Source: Ceratotherium simum simum
Lineage: Eukaryota; Chordata; Mammalia; Perissodactyla; Rhinocerotidae
Length of the DNA stretch: 64,000 nucleotides
Assembly: GCF_000283155.1 (NCBI RefSeq)
Contig: NW_004454229.1
Span: forward strand, 6,013,439 to 6,077,438
Reading direction: 5' to 3'
This document shows positions 40,986 through 51,440 of this stretch, in pieces. A program made the translations under genes and the position numbers. The notes below the pieces were generated by a model, which did no database searches, was not told the origin of the DNA, and saw only the letters and a list, made by a program, of their open reading frames with translations. Every line of letters starts with the position of its first letter. Positions within the stretch are counted from its first letter, which is position 1.

Positions 40986-41079
40986 CATGATGCAGGAAGT
41001 TCAGTGCAGGTCCTGGCCCCAAGCTGTCTATAGGAAAGAAAAAGCTGAATTCCAACAAAGAATTCCGAAAAGCAGCACA
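40986..41079. other. Unassigned short sequence
   Basis: No feature recognised. Confidence 0.3.
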
Positions 41080-41175
41080 GCAGTGATTATGGGCTCAAGG
41101 TCAGAGAAGAGAGAAGCCACTGGGGCCTGGGTAGTCAGGGAGGACTTCCTGGAGGAGGAGGACCATGCTGGTATC
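41080..41175 (-). mobile_element. L2 LINE fragment, antisense
   Basis: ggtagtcagggaggacttcc, then tggaggaggaggacc is the antisense L2 'protein-sizing' motif. Confidence 0.55.
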
Positions 41176-41995
41176 AGTCTCCTCCTCCAGGAGCTCTCCC
41201 AGAGAGTCCTCTGGGCCAAGGCTGCCCCTTGCACTCCCACTGGTGGCACTCGCCTGACTGCCTCACAGGTGCTGCTCACGTGTCCCACTCCCCACTCCCT
41301 GCTGCATCCACAGTGCCCAGCCAGGGAGGGTCAGAGACAAGCTGACCTGTACTCTGGCACCAGAACTGGGTTCTGTCTCTCCTCCCTCAGAGAGCCAGGG
41401 ACCAGCACAGGACCCACCCAGAGCAGGCACAAAGAGGCCATGGTTTGTCATGGTTGTCGCCATGAATGAGGGGGAGGTCAGAGAGGCCCCGTGGGCAGGA
41501 GGAAGCTCAGGGAGGCCCAAAACACGCACCATGGAGCCGTGGGGCACTGACTGCACTGCTGTCCTGGCTGCGCGCCCCCAAAGCTTCCCCTGTGTGGACG
41601 GGGGTGGTGGCAAGGCGAGTGCATGGGTGCCCGGCACACAGCAGTGTGTGCTGATGCCCAGGAAACAGGACCCTGGGCACCAGGGCATCGCTGGGGGATG
41701 ACCCCGGGCCCTGAAGGCCTCTTGGTGCTCTGACTCTGGAGAAGGCCTCTGGAAGGGCCCAGGAAAGGGAAGGGAACGTTTCCTAAGCAGCAGCCAAGGG
41801 CCAGGCCCTGGACTTGGCTGCCACACTCAGGAAGGAGCACTGGAGGAGGGGATCCACGAGAATGGGGTCAGGGGGACGGGAGTGGCAGCAGAGGAAATCC
41901 TGGAGCACTCAGAGAGTTGGCTCCTGTGGAGGAGAGCTGGGCAGAACCGGGATGGGCTGACCAGACAGGTAGTGAGCTGCCCATCACAAGGCGTT
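41176..41995. other. Unassigned sequence
   Basis: No gene seen. Weak L2-tail-like words occur at 41625-41665. Open frames here are short and not recognisable. Confidence 0.35.
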
Positions 41996-41999
41996 TAGC

Positions 42000-42170
42000 G
42001 ACTGGATACCTCTCAGAATAGAGAATGTCAGGGCTGGAGGGTCTTTCAACTTCCCTCATTGTACACATGGGGAAACTGAGGCCCCGAGAAGCAAAAGGAC
42101 TTGCTCAAGGTGAATGATGACACAGCAAGACTCGCACCCTGGTCTCCCTATTCCCGGTCAAGACACCACT
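42000..42170 (-). mobile_element. MIR SINE (or MIR3-like), antisense
   Basis: tgtacacatggggaaactga followed by ggccccgagaagcaaaagga, then cttgctcaaggtgaatgatg follow antisense MIR. Confidence 0.75.
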
Positions 42171-42289
42171 CCACACAGGCCCTCCTCAGCCGACCCTGAG
42201 CCAGCTGTGTTTATAAGGGGGCCCCAGCGCTCCACCCCAGACACCCCCAGGCCTCCCCACTGACGCAGAATCCTAACCCCAAGGCTCTG
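42171..42289. other. Unassigned sequence
   Basis: No feature recognised. Confidence 0.35.
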
Positions 42290-42490
42290 CAGCAGCGAGA
42301 AGGCTGTGCCACCCTGGGAACATCCTTCAGCTACTTGAGCCTCAGTGTGCTCATCTGTAAAATGGAAATAATAATAGGTCCCACCTCAAGGGTTTACGTG
42401 AGGAATAACAAGATAAGAGATGAAAGTCACTCAGAACAGGCCCAGTACTATGTCCCAAGGGCTCAATATATGTCAGTGGCTGACTTTTTT
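42290..42490 (+). mobile_element. MIR SINE, sense
   Basis: gcctcagtgtgctcatctgt, then aaaatggaaataataatagg and agggctcaatatatgtcagt give core through tail. Confidence 0.85.
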
Positions 42491-42929
42491 TTAACCATTT
42501 GAGGCACTGAAACAGAAAGGACCCAACTCTGCTCCCTTGGGTCCGGGTGGCCCCAGAAAGGCCTCTTTCACTCTTTGAGTCCCTTTGCTTCGTCCAAAGT
42601 GAGAAATTTGGCTAAGTGATCGCTACAGTGCTGGCCAGCTCAAAAGGCCTTCACATCCATGGCAGGTTGTCCCAGACACTCTCCGAGCTGGGGAGCTATG
42701 TCATCAGCATCTGAGAAGCCTCGCCCCTTATCCAGACCCCTCAGTGGGGGAACAGCCGAACGGCATTCGGGCCTGCCTCAGGAGGCCAGGGGTCCGCTGC
42801 CTCGTTTCCATCTTCCAGACCTCTGGCAAGGTCGTTCTGGGCTCACTTCACCCGCCCCTACATGCCTCTCTCACCCCCGGGCATTCTCCCTTATCAGCCA
42901 GGAAGGGGCCGGGTTCTCAGGAGTGCAGT
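42491..42929. other. Unassigned sequence
   Basis: No gene or repeat recognised. Confidence 0.35.
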
Positions 42930-43135
42930 CAGAGAGCTAACATTTTATTCAGCACTGACTATGCGCCAGGTAGGGTACCAGGCCCTTCACCTACGTAATT
43001 TCACCCAATTGTCACAGCAACTCAGAGGTGGGGACAACATACCCCATTTGTGCCCGAGGAAGCCTGCTCAGAGGGGATGAGCCTAGCCCCTGGTCACACT
43101 GGTATGTGGCAGAAAAGGGACTGGAGGTCAAGCAC
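42930..43135 (-). mobile_element. MIR SINE, antisense
   Basis: ttattcagcactgactatgc, then gcgccaggtagggtaccagg, then aatttcacccaattgtcaca and ggaggtcaagcacatact span the element. Confidence 0.8.
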
Positions 43136-43544
43136 ATACTCCCCTCAGGGCCCCTAGGCTGAGTCAGGGTGGAGGGGGAGAGCTTGGACCACAGTCTCCT
43201 TGAGCCCAACCGCTGGCCTGGGGTGGGGAAAACAGGAGAGCTGGGCTGGCCCAGAGCGGGGCAGGGAGACGGGCCGAGCACAGCCCCAGGGGCTGCCTGC
43301 AGATGCAGGCCCAGCCTAGACGTTCCTCCCTCTCGTCTTCTCATCTGCTGGACGGGGTGGCAGGGCTCTCTGCAATGCTCAGGTTTACAGGAACGTGTAC
43401 CCCCAGGGCTCCATGGGGAGGAGTGACTACAAAGAGAGCAGTGGGTCACTGCAAATCAAAGCCCAGTCCACCAGCAAGCGCGCTGTCCCAGCTGGGCAGG
43501 CTGGACCACGGCCAGCGGCAGCCACAGCGAGATTCACTGGGGAG
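43136..43544. other. Unassigned sequence
   Basis: No gene or repeat recognised. The long open frame here (43303-43992) has no protein homology I know and crosses repeat sequence. Confidence 0.35.
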
Positions 43545-43660
43545 GGGGCCGGGCGGGGTGGAATGCGCGCTGGCAGACCCATGTTTGAATTGTGGCTCTA
43601 TGACCTGGCCACTGAGTGGCCTTGGGCCATGCCCACCCCGGGGTTGTATGATTGAGCAAG
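43545..43660 (+). mobile_element. MIR SINE head, sense
   Basis: gacccatgtttgaattgtgg, then ctctatgacctggccactga give the MIR head. Confidence 0.6.
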
Positions 43661-43869
43661 GAGATACATATGTGTGTACATACATGGACGTATATTCCAG
43701 CGCTGCCCAGCTCATAGGACACCATCGGGAGAGGTGCAAAGTGAGAAATGCTAACACTTCTTGGGAATCAGGGACAAGGCTGGGGTCCCTGCCTGGTGGG
43801 GAGACAGGAAAGCAAATGGCTGGTGACAGAGAGATGCCTGACGACTGCAGGAGCCCAGAAAAGGCCCCT

Positions 43870-44060
43870 CACCCAGTCAAGAAAGTCAGAGCAGGCTTCC
43901 TGGAGGAGACAGTATTTCAGTTGGGCAGGATGATGGCGGGTGGAGAGACTGCGGGCAGTGAATTCGGGGAAGATGAACAGAAGAAGGGTTGAAGAGGCAG
44001 GGCAAGCCCACCTTAGATGGCCTGTTTGCTGGGCTATGCATTTGGGCTTTGTCCCGGAAC
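43870..44060 (-). mobile_element. L2 LINE fragment, antisense
   Basis: gcaggcttcctggaggagac, then agtatttcagttgggcagga match antisense L2. Confidence 0.6.
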
Positions 44061-44739
44061 AAAATTCCCCAAACTGAACACCCCCAGCTGCCTGGTCTTC
44101 TAAGCTCCTCTAGACCACTCCACACAGGCACACACGGTTGGAAGGACCTCAAAGGGGAGGGGCTGGCGAGAACACCACTCCGGTTTCCCGGCTACTGAGG
44201 GAGCTTAAGGACCCTCTGATTCAAGGAGACCTAGGAAAGTGCTGATGTGTTAGGGCCAAGCAGAGCGCAGACCCCCAGACGCCCAGCCCCAGGCTCTGTC
44301 TCGCCATCGCTCCCCACATGCTCGCCATTCTGGCCCCTCTCTGGGGCGGCCCCAGGATGTGCCCTAATGAGGGGCAAGGCAGCAGGGACAGGAGGACAGA
44401 CACCACACAAAGATCAGGACTAAGCTGGGGGGTGGGGGGCTGCCTGGATACCACCTGGTTATTTGAAAGGTCATTCACCCCAGGGCTGCACATAAGGGGA
44501 GACAAACCTCCTGTCCCGGTGTCTCAGCCAGGCCGTGCATCGCCAGACCACACAGCTAGGACAGTGGGAGGGATGGAGAGCCATGGACTGGGGGACAGTC
44601 CTCCATTCAACTCAGGTAGTGAGCTTTCTGTCCCTGGAGGTATGTAATCAAGTGGCTGGGCTGCTGCTACAGAAAGGAGGCCTGCCCTGTATGGAAGGCT
44701 AAACCGAAAATGAAGACCCCGTAAGTCCCCCATTCTACC
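44061..44739. other. Unassigned sequence
   Basis: No gene or confident repeat. Confidence 0.35.
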
Positions 44740-44950
44740 CCTTAGGTCCCAGCCTCACAAGCTGGGACATCTCAAGCAAGTCAGTGGCATTCTCAGGGCC
44801 TCATATTTTCTTGTCAAATGGGACATTCATTCCTGGTTGGTGTGCCTTGTGAGGAGCCACAGCAAGGGCCAATGTGAGCGTGGACGTGAGGGCACAGTGC
44901 AGAGTACAAAGCACTATAAACATGCGCGGCGTTATTATCATTTGAAACAG
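44740..44950 (+). mobile_element. MIR SINE, sense, diverged
   Basis: ctcaagcaagtcagtggcat, then agggcctcatattttcttgt, then gagtacaaagcactataaac follow the MIR core and 3' part. Confidence 0.65.
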
Positions 44951-44999
44951 ACTTTCGGAGGAGTGGGCCCCATGGGACCCAAGAGAAATGCATCCTTGG

Positions 45000-45130
45000 C
45001 CGTCTATTGGAACCATGTGTTGCCAGTGAGGTAATGGACGGGAAAGTGTATGTAAAGTGTAAATCCCCTCACAAATGGTAGTTGTTATCATTGCCATTAT
45101 CCTGATGGTGATGGTGCCGATGACTGCTGT
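45000..45130. other. Unassigned sequence, possible MIR tail
   Basis: gtagttgttatcattgccat and neighbouring words resemble a MIR or MIR3 tail. Not certain. Confidence 0.35.
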
Positions 45131-45434
45131 TCTCCCGTCTCCTGCCGCGGGGACCCCAAGCGGCCCAAAATAATCAACCGTAGATCCTGAAGGCAGACCT
45201 GTCACCTGTGGGGCCATCAGCCTCCTGGTTTGTCGGCGGCTGGGAAGCAGTTTCTGACAGGCCTGGCCAACCCCAGAAGGGGCTGCCCCACAACTCTGCA
45301 GGACGCCTCACGAGTACCCAGGATTCAGCCAAGCTCCCTCCCACCTCGCCCCCCACATCTGCTCCTCCTTTCCCACCTCTGGATAACCAGGGCAGCATCC
45401 TAGATGCCTCCCTCTGCACAGTCCCCCATCGCAT

Positions 45435-45740
45435 CTGTCACCAATAATGATGACGACAGCTAATATTTACTGAGCACTGTGTACATGCTGAGACTGTTCC
45501 GGGCCCTTGTCAAGGCTATCTGCCTTAGCCCATAAGAAAACACTGTTAACACCCCAGTGTTATAGATGTATATATATAGATAGATAGATAGATATAGATA
45601 TATATAGAGATATATATAACACCCATTTTATAGATGAGGAAACTGAGGCACAGAAAGGTTAAATAACCTGCCCAAGGTCACACAGCTGGTAAATACAGGA
45701 GCCAGGGTTTGAACTCAGGCAATCTACAGCCAACAAACTG
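45435..45740 (-). mobile_element. MIR SINE, antisense, interrupted by a microsatellite
   Basis: gacagctaatatttactgag, then ttccgggcccttgtcaaggc, then atagatgaggaaactgaggc, then ctgcccaaggtcacacagct and gccagggtttgaactcaggc are all in order. A TATA/GATA tract sits inside. Confidence 0.9.
45569..45618 (+). repeat. (TA)n(GATA)n microsatellite inside a MIR
   Basis: A mixed run of TATA, TAGA and GATA words. It lies between two copies of the MIR word ending in atagatg, so it was probably seeded by a duplication there. Confidence 0.9.
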
Positions 45741-45860
45741 CCTCTCCCATCTCCCAAGTGTCTCTCACATCTCTCCACTCTGCTCCGTGACCATGGCCAC
45801 CACCCTGATCCAGGCCAACAGCACCTTTCATCTCAGCCTGTGTGACCACCTGCCTGCCAC
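45735..45860 (+). mobile_element. L2 LINE ORF2 fragment, sense
   Basis: atggccaccaccctgatcca, then ggccaacagcacctttcatc and ctcagcctgtgtgaccacct is the L2 reverse-transcriptase-proximal segment. Confidence 0.7.
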
Positions 45861-46009
45861 ATGGACCTCTCCAGTTCTTTTCTAGGCTTCTGAATTATGG
45901 CACAAGCCAGGCCCAGAGCAGGCAGAAACCAGTGGGCGCTGAAGACACTGAACCAAACCCACCCAGGAGGCAGGGGGCTGCTGAGGCTGATGAGGGGGCT
46001 GCATGCCGC

Positions 46010-46130
46010 ACACGGACGGCTCCGGGTGCCAGGCTCGGGCTGAGTACTTTCCCTGCATTATCCCATTTCATCCATACAGGGACCCCTCCAGGTACAACTG
46101 TGCCAGTCGACAGATCAAGGCTCCTTCCAC
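46010..46130 (-). mobile_element. MIR-like SINE fragment, antisense
   Basis: gccaggctcgggctgagtac, then ctgcattatcccatttcatc resemble the antisense MIR 3' part. Confidence 0.5.
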
Positions 46131-46139
46131 TCCACCAGC

Positions 46140-46280
46140 AGAGGATTTCTCCTCTAGATTGCAGAGTGAACCACGGGCATGACTTAAGACGGGAGATGAG
46201 GCTGACCTCTGTGCCCCTCCTCACTGCCCTTCATCGCTCTGTGCCTCAGTTTCCTGGGCCGCAAGCCATCCCTTCCTGGC
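46140..46280 (+). mobile_element. MIR-like SINE fragment, sense
   Basis: gctctgtgcctcagtttcct, then gggccgcaagccatcccttc resemble the MIR core. Low certainty. Confidence 0.4.
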
Positions 46281-46799
46281 AGGGTGGTTGAGGCAGCTGG
46301 AGGAGCGAACCCCAGTGAATCGCTGGCCCCCCTCGAGCTGGGGCTCGAGAAATGCTGGCTGCCCATGCTCCAGGGAGGTCTCCCTCAGGGGGAGGGTGCC
46401 AGAGCCAGGGGTCAGGAGGACAAAACACCCAGGCTGAGCTGTGGCTCCCTCTGGGCCAGCGGATGGGCGGCCCCAGGCACTGGCCTTTACAAGGAGCCAT
46501 GATTTATGGGCTCACATTGTCTTTGGAAAAGCCTCCTCTGATGTGGCTCCAGACACCTCTTAAAGGAGCCGAGAGCGCAGCACAAGAGTAGCCCAGGTGG
46601 TCCCATCCCAGGCTAGCCCTCCCTTCTCACTCACTTCCCTTTTGCCTTCTCCTGTCCAGTTGATTAGGAAGATGGCAGGGAACATAGCTCAGAAAAAGAA
46701 GGGCAACCCAGAACACACTCTTCACTGAGTCAAGGCCCTGCCAGCCAGAGTCTGAAATCACCCTGACAGGGTCTGCACAGTATCCATTCCAGGAGAGAG
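46281..46799. other. Unassigned sequence
   Basis: No gene or confident repeat. Confidence 0.35.
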
Positions 46800-47440
46800 C
46801 CCAGCTCCACCAGATTCTGGTGTGCAGCCACTGGAAGGTTCTGAGCAGAGAAGTGACGTCATTGGGCTTACGTGAGAACAGGAGGCTGGCTGCAGGGAGG
46901 CCAGGGCAGAAGGAAGCAGGGAGCCAGACAGGAGGCAACAACGCTAATCCAAGTGAGAGTGATGTGGTGTGGGCCAGGATGACAGCAGGAAAGGATGAGC
47001 GGGTCAGATTCTGCCGATGTGGTGAAGGCAGAACCAACAAGGTCGGGGCTGGAGTCCACACGGGATGCGGGAGAGAGAAGAGAGAAGAGGACTAGAAGGC
47101 CCCGGGCCTGAGCAACTAGCAGGAAAATGGGGGAGGCGGGGGGCATGTGGTGGGGTGTTAAGTCCAGCTCTGGATGTGCCAAGCCAGACATCTGGTTGAA
47201 AACTGGGGCAGTCTGGATTCAGAGGCAAGGTCCAAGCTGGAAGTATAAATTTGGGATTCACCAGATGATATTTAAAACCTTGAGCATGGAGGAGATCACC
47301 AGGAGATTGAATATAGACGGAGACGAGAAGCCTTACTCACAGGGACATTCAGACGTCAGGAGGAGGCGGAGGAACCAGGAACAGCGAGGGAGGAGGAGCT
47401 GCCAGGCAGGGAGGAGGAGAACCAAGAGGTGTCCTCCAGC
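46800..47440 (-). mobile_element. L2 LINE, antisense, left of nested L1 tails
   Basis: gccactggaaggttctgagc, then gacgtcattgggcttacgtg, then caagctggaagtataaattt, then gagcatggaggagatcacca follow antisense L2. It is broken at about 47440 and resumes at 48325. Confidence 0.85.
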
Positions 47441-48105
47441 AAATGAAGAAAGGATGTGGAGAAAAGGGAACCCTCACACACTGCTGGTGGGAATGCAAAC
47501 TGGTGCAGCCACTATGGAAAGCAGTATGCAGATTTCTCAAAAAATTAAAAATAGAAATACCGTATGACCCAGCTATCCCACTACTGGATATTTATCCAAA
47601 GAACACGAAATCAACAATTCAAAGAGATTCATGCACCCCTACGTTCATTGCAGCATTATTCACAATAGCCAAGACATGGAAGCAACGCAAGTGCCCATCA
47701 ACAGATCAATGGATAAAGATGTGGTATATATATACAGTGGAATACTACTCAGACATAAAAAAAGACAAAATTGTCCCATTTGCAACAACATGGATGGACC
47801 TGGAGGGTATTAATGATAAGCGAAATAAGCCAGACAGAGAAAGACAAACACTGTATGACTTCACTCATATGTGGAAGATAAACACACACAGGGATAAAGC
47901 GAACAGATTAGTGGTTACCAGAGGGGAAGAGGGTTGGCGGGTGGGTGAAAAGGGTAAAGGGGTACATATGTGTGGTGATGGATAAAAACTAGACTATTGA
48001 TGGTGAGCACGAAGCAGTCTATACAGAAACTGATATATAATAATGTACACCTGAAATTACAAAATGTTATAAACCAATATGACCTCAATAAAATAATTAA
48101 AAAAA
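47441..48105 (+). mobile_element. L1 LINE 3' end (lineage-specific type), sense
   Basis: ggaaccctcacacactgctg, then agaaataccgtatgacccag, then gactattgatggtgagcacg, then ccaatatgacctcaataaaa end in an A tail. It is strongly 5' truncated and lies within an L2. Confidence 0.9.
47443..47985 (+). pseudogene. L1 ORF2p C-terminal fragment
   Basis: The frame carries the cysteine-rich C-terminal region ([14 protein letters not shown]) and [14 protein letters not shown], conserved parts of ORF2p. The true C-terminus is lost through a frameshift near MDLEGI, after which the frame reads into 3' sequence. It lacks endonuclease and reverse transcriptase. It is not functional. Confidence 0.85.
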
Positions 48106-48106
48106 A

Positions 48107-48300
48107 AAAACTAAACTCACAGATACAAAGAACAGACTGGTGGTTGTCAGAGGTAGGAATGGTGGGGGTGGTGAAATGGGTGAAGGAGGTCAAAACATAC
48201 AAACTTCCAGCTACAAGATGAATAAGTACTGAGGATGTAATGTACAGCAAGGTGACTATAGTTAACAATACTGTATTAAAAAAATAAAATAAAAGGTAGA
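48107..48300 (+). mobile_element. Older L1 LINE 3' UTR fragment, sense
   Basis: acaaagaacagactggtggt, then tgtcagaggtaggaatggtg and ggtgactatagttaacaata are an older L1 3' UTR. It sits directly behind the younger L1 tail. Confidence 0.8.
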
Positions 48301-48324
48301 ATGATCTGACAAAAGAAAAAAAAG

Positions 48325-48395
48325 AGTGTTCTAAGGAGGCGAGAGTGAGCAGCTATGTTGGATCTGCTGACAGGTCAAATACATGAGGCCTAAGA
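48325..48395 (-). mobile_element. L2 LINE, antisense, right of nested L1 tails
   Basis: gaggcgagagtgagcagcta followed by ctgacaggtcaaatacatga resumes the L2 that stopped at 47440. Confidence 0.65.
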
Positions 48396-48479
48396 AGCGA
48401 CCCCCAGATCCGGCAAAGCGGAGGGCACTGGGGACTGATCTGAGTGACCCCATGATGGGGGTAAGAGTCTGAGTGGAGT

Positions 48480-48705
48480 AGATCCAAGAGAGAAAGTGGG
48501 TATTAACTCATTTAATACTCACAACAGTCCTATGAGGTCAGGCTGACTTTTCTCATAGTTACAAATTTAAAATAACAAAGCAAAAGAGACACGGAGAGGG
48601 CTAACCAGAGTGCCCAAGGTCGCACAGCCAGCAAGTGGTGAACCAGGCTTTGAACCTGGGCAGGCTAGCTCTAGGGCCTCGGTGTAAACCACTTGGCCCT
48701 GCTGT
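48480..48705 (-). mobile_element. MIR SINE, antisense
   Basis: gtattaactcatttaatact, then gtgcccaaggtcgcacagcc and gctttgaacctgggcaggct follow the antisense order. Confidence 0.85.
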
Positions 48706-48709
48706 CCCT

Positions 48710-48950
48710 TACTCTGATGTACATACAGCCACCTGCTCATTGGGTACCTGCCACGTGCCAGGGCTAGCTCTTCACGAACAACTCCGGACAGCACTGCCTC
48801 TCCCCTCCACCAGCCGCAGGTGGGTTGTTACTTCCCTACCTTGCAAAAGAGGAAAGCTGGACCTGGAGTTAGCAAGAGGTGAGACCAGCCTTTGAACCCA
48901 GGTCAGGGAGACTCCGATGCCTGTGCCCTTAATTGCTAGATTCCACGATG
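48710..48950 (-). mobile_element. MIR SINE, antisense, second copy
   Basis: ctgccacgtgccagggctag, then accttgcaaaagaggaaagc, then ccagcctttgaacccaggtc are ordered antisense MIR blocks. Two copies in the same orientation lie together. Confidence 0.75.
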
Positions 48951-49514
48951 GCATCTCAGGTCCCATGGATCAGACACTCTGCTCAGGCAGGGACCAGGCC
49001 AACCGCCCTGACTTAGGGCCCCCAAGCCCACTGGTTCACAAAGAGCCCAAGCACCATGGGCAGCTCTTGGGTCCTTGCAGGGTCTGGCCTGCCCCACCTC
49101 CTACCCCACTGCAGTCATTCCCGGGTATCCAAACCCCCGTGCGGCAGACTTAAAGCCCAGCACGGACAGGCACGGAGGCCAGGCACGCCACGGGGGGTAG
49201 AAATAATCATGTACACCCCCCATGCCCTCTACAGCACTTTACCAAACCCCTTCCCCTCTGGTCCCAGGCCAGGCTGGGGAGCCACAGGGCAGGCGTGACG
49301 ATGAAGTCAGACTCTGCCTCACTCCCCACGCCTCCATCCTAGGGACCCTGCCTCTCCCCACAGGCTCCGCCCAGCCCAGAGCCAGGGACCAACCTCTCCC
49401 AAGATGTGGCTCGGTTTTGCCTTCGTCCTCAGAGCATACAGCTCCCTTCATGCACCTGGTGAACAGTTCCTGTGCCGCTCATGCCTATACGACTGCATCC
49501 ATTCATTCTCTGCG
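48951..49514. other. Unassigned sequence
   Basis: No gene. Weak L2-like words occur near 49440-49510. Confidence 0.35.
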
Positions 49515-49660
49515 GGAACCTCCTGCCCTGGTGTCTGAGCCTGAGGTTTGGTTTCTCGCTGGGAGAATGTGGATAATGGTAATGCACACTTCTTAGTGCT
49601 ATAATGAGGATAAAAGAGATTAAGGAAGCTAGCAGCACTTTGGGAACCGCAAAGCACAGC
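49515..49660 (+). mobile_element. MIR SINE 3' part, sense
   Basis: gtttggtttctcgctgggag, then gaatgtggataatggtaatg, then gtgctataatgaggataaaa follow the MIR 3' half. Confidence 0.7.
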
Positions 49661-49719
49661 GCACGTGTGTGTGCCACCTCGAGCCTCCCCTGGGAGCCCA
49701 GCGGCATCTGCCCACCACC

Positions 49720-49860
49720 ACGATGCTCGGTCCCCTCCGTGTACGCCACTTATCAACCCACAACCTTCCCTAAACACGAGCTCCCCGGTGGCCAGGAGCC
49801 CATCCAGACCTCTCTGTCCCTCGCCTTCACGGCCACCACGGTGTACACCCTGCGTCCACA
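49720..49860 (+). mobile_element. L2-like LINE fragment, sense
   Basis: caaccttccctaaacacgag, then gcccatccagacctctctgt have L2 3' character. Weak. Confidence 0.4.
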
Positions 49861-49864
49861 GCTC

Positions 49865-49990
49865 CTGAGGTAGGCCTCGGTACTCCCATGCCGCCCATCA
49901 AGACACGGAGGCCCAGAGCAGCGCAGTGCATCCCAGGCTCACCCAGCCGGTCGGGACGGAGCTCTGCTGTGGTTCAGGCCCCATCGTCTC
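49865..49990 (-). mobile_element. MIR SINE fragment, antisense
   Basis: tcaagacacggaggcccaga, then ctcacccagccggtcgggac resemble the antisense MIR. Confidence 0.5.
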
Positions 49991-50014
49991 TGGTCTGGCC
50001 CCTGGTCCTGCTGG

Positions 50015-50240
50015 TCTGGCCCTGTCATCCGTTCTCAACCCTGATATCCTAACAAGGCTTCAAAACACCCTCTCGCCTGTCTTTTCCAGACTCACGCACC
50101 TTCAGAGGTTCTCCACTGTCCTCAGGTAAAACTCCAACTCACCACCTGGCCTTTGTGACCCCACCAGGCTCTGCAGCCTCATCTTCCACTCCCACCTCTT
50201 CCCTCCCATAGCTGCCCCTCACGGCAGCGTCCTCCCCACG
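50015..50240 (+). mobile_element. L2 LINE, sense
   Basis: ggttctccactgtcctcagg, then taaaactccaactcaccacc, then ccaccaggctctgcagcctc are L2 ORF2 blocks. Confidence 0.75.
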
Positions 50241-50289
50241 GTGCTGCACAGAGAAGCAGTAACCCATCCCAGCAATTAAACTCTTCAGT

Positions 50290-50440
50290 TACAGCCGGGT
50301 TTCTCAACCTCAGAACTACTGATACACTGGGCCAGAGAATTCCTGGTTGTGGGGTTTGTACTGTGCACTGGAGGACGTCAGCAGCACCAAGGCTCACCAG
50401 GTATATATACAGGATGAAAGGCGGGAGTGGGTCTGGGTCC
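50290..50440 (-). mobile_element. MER5-like hAT-Charlie fragment
   Basis: gggtttctcaacctcagaac, then tactgatacactgggccaga and ctgtgcactggaggacgtca match the MER5A end as in 15828-16040. It is truncated on the right and followed by an ERE. Confidence 0.75.
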
Positions 50441-50723
50441 CCTCTGTACCTCTCATTTATTTATTTATTTTTTTGTGTGAGGAAGATCAGCCCTGTGCCA
50501 ACATCTGTCAATCCTCCTCTTTTTTGCTGAAGAAGACTGGCCCTGGGCTAACAGCCGTGCCCATCTTCCTCCACTTTATATGGGACGCCGCCACAGCATG
50601 GCCTGACAAGCAGTGCGTAGGTGCGTGGCCGGGATCTGAACCGGCGAACCCCAGGCCACCGCAGCGGGGCGCACACACTTAACCGCTTGTGCCACCGGGC
50701 CGGTCCCTCCGTACGTCTCATTT
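50441..50723. repeat. Target-site duplication of the second ERE
   Basis: cctctgtacctctcattt at 50441-50458 and cctccgtacgtctcattt at 50706-50723 flank the SINE and match at 16 of 18 positions. Confidence 0.9.
50459..50705 (-). mobile_element. ERE SINE (perissodactyl, tRNA-derived), copy 2
   Basis: The same family as copy 1: aggaagatcagccctgtgc, then ctccactttatatgggacg, with a B-box complement ggatctgaacc at 50632-50642 and an A-box complement at about 50683-50694. The tRNA-like head lies at the right and the antisense A tail at the left. Confidence 0.9.
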
Positions 50724-50724
50724 T

Positions 50725-50925
50725 TGAAAGGCACGCTGCATTTTACAAGGTGCTTCCGCACCGATTGTCTCCTTTGACCCTCCTCACACCCCCTTGAGAC
50801 ACCCCACATTGTAGATGAGGAAACTGAGGCACAGACCAGGAAAGTGAACCATCAAGGTCACGCAGCTGGTCAGGGGATGAACAAGGACCCGGCTGGATAT
50901 TCTCCCCGAGTCTTCAGCTAAAACC
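50725..50925 (-). mobile_element. MIR SINE, antisense
   Basis: gcattttacaaggtgcttcc, then tgtagatgaggaaactgagg and tcaaggtcacgcagctggtc are ordered antisense MIR blocks. The ERE separates it from the MER5-like fragment. Confidence 0.85.
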
Positions 50926-50939
50926 AGCCCCTCCCTGCT

Positions 50940-51245
50940 CAGAGCCTTGGCAGCCACTCACCTGGGCCTCCTCTCCTGTGTTCACAACCGCCCTTGCACA
51001 CGTCCTCTGTGCCTGGCCCCGTGCTCGGGTCCTTCCCTGCCCTGGAGGAGCTCTGGGCGAGAGGCACGGACACAGAGATGTGCACGCAAGTGTCATGGGG
51101 GCTCTGATGGAGGACCCACAGGAACGGGGTTGGGTGTGGACAGAGCTCCATGTTCTCCTCCCCGGGGGCCCGTGAGCCCCTCTCTGTATCCCAGTAACCA
51201 GCACAGGGGCTGGATCCCAGCAGGCGCTCAGTGAGGGATACATGG
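50940..51245. mobile_element. L2-type LINE pieces, mixed orientation
   Basis: ttgcacacgtcctctgtgcc has antisense L2 3' character. The end block caggcgctcagtgagggata has sense L2 tail character. Confidence 0.45.
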
Positions 51246-51270
51246 GAGCAAGGAAAGATGGAGGGAAAAT

Positions 51271-51440
51271 ATTTTTTTTATTGAGGTCATAATAGTTTAT
51301 AACATTGTGAAACTTCAGTTGTACATTATTATTTGTCAGTCACCATATATATGTGCCCCTTCACCCCTTGTGCCCACCCCCAACCCCTTTCCCCTCTGGT
51401 AACCACTAATCTGTTCTCTTTGTCCACGTATTTGTTTATC
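51271..51440 (-). mobile_element. Short L1 LINE 3' end, antisense
   Basis: It starts with a T run (antisense A tail) then attgaggtcataatagttta, and has cctctggtaaccactaatct. It is the antisense of the lineage-specific L1 3' UTR, only about 170 bases. gggaaaat (51263-51270) and gggaagat (51441-51448) form a probable short target duplication. Confidence 0.85.

Noticed and set aside
41263..41840. 187- and 120-codon minus-strand frames
   Set aside because: GC-rich chance frames with proline/glycine-rich low-complexity content, no recognisable domain.
43303..43992. 229-codon plus-strand frame, the longest in the window
   Set aside because: It runs through MIR and L2 relics, resembles no protein I know and has no exon signals I could defend.
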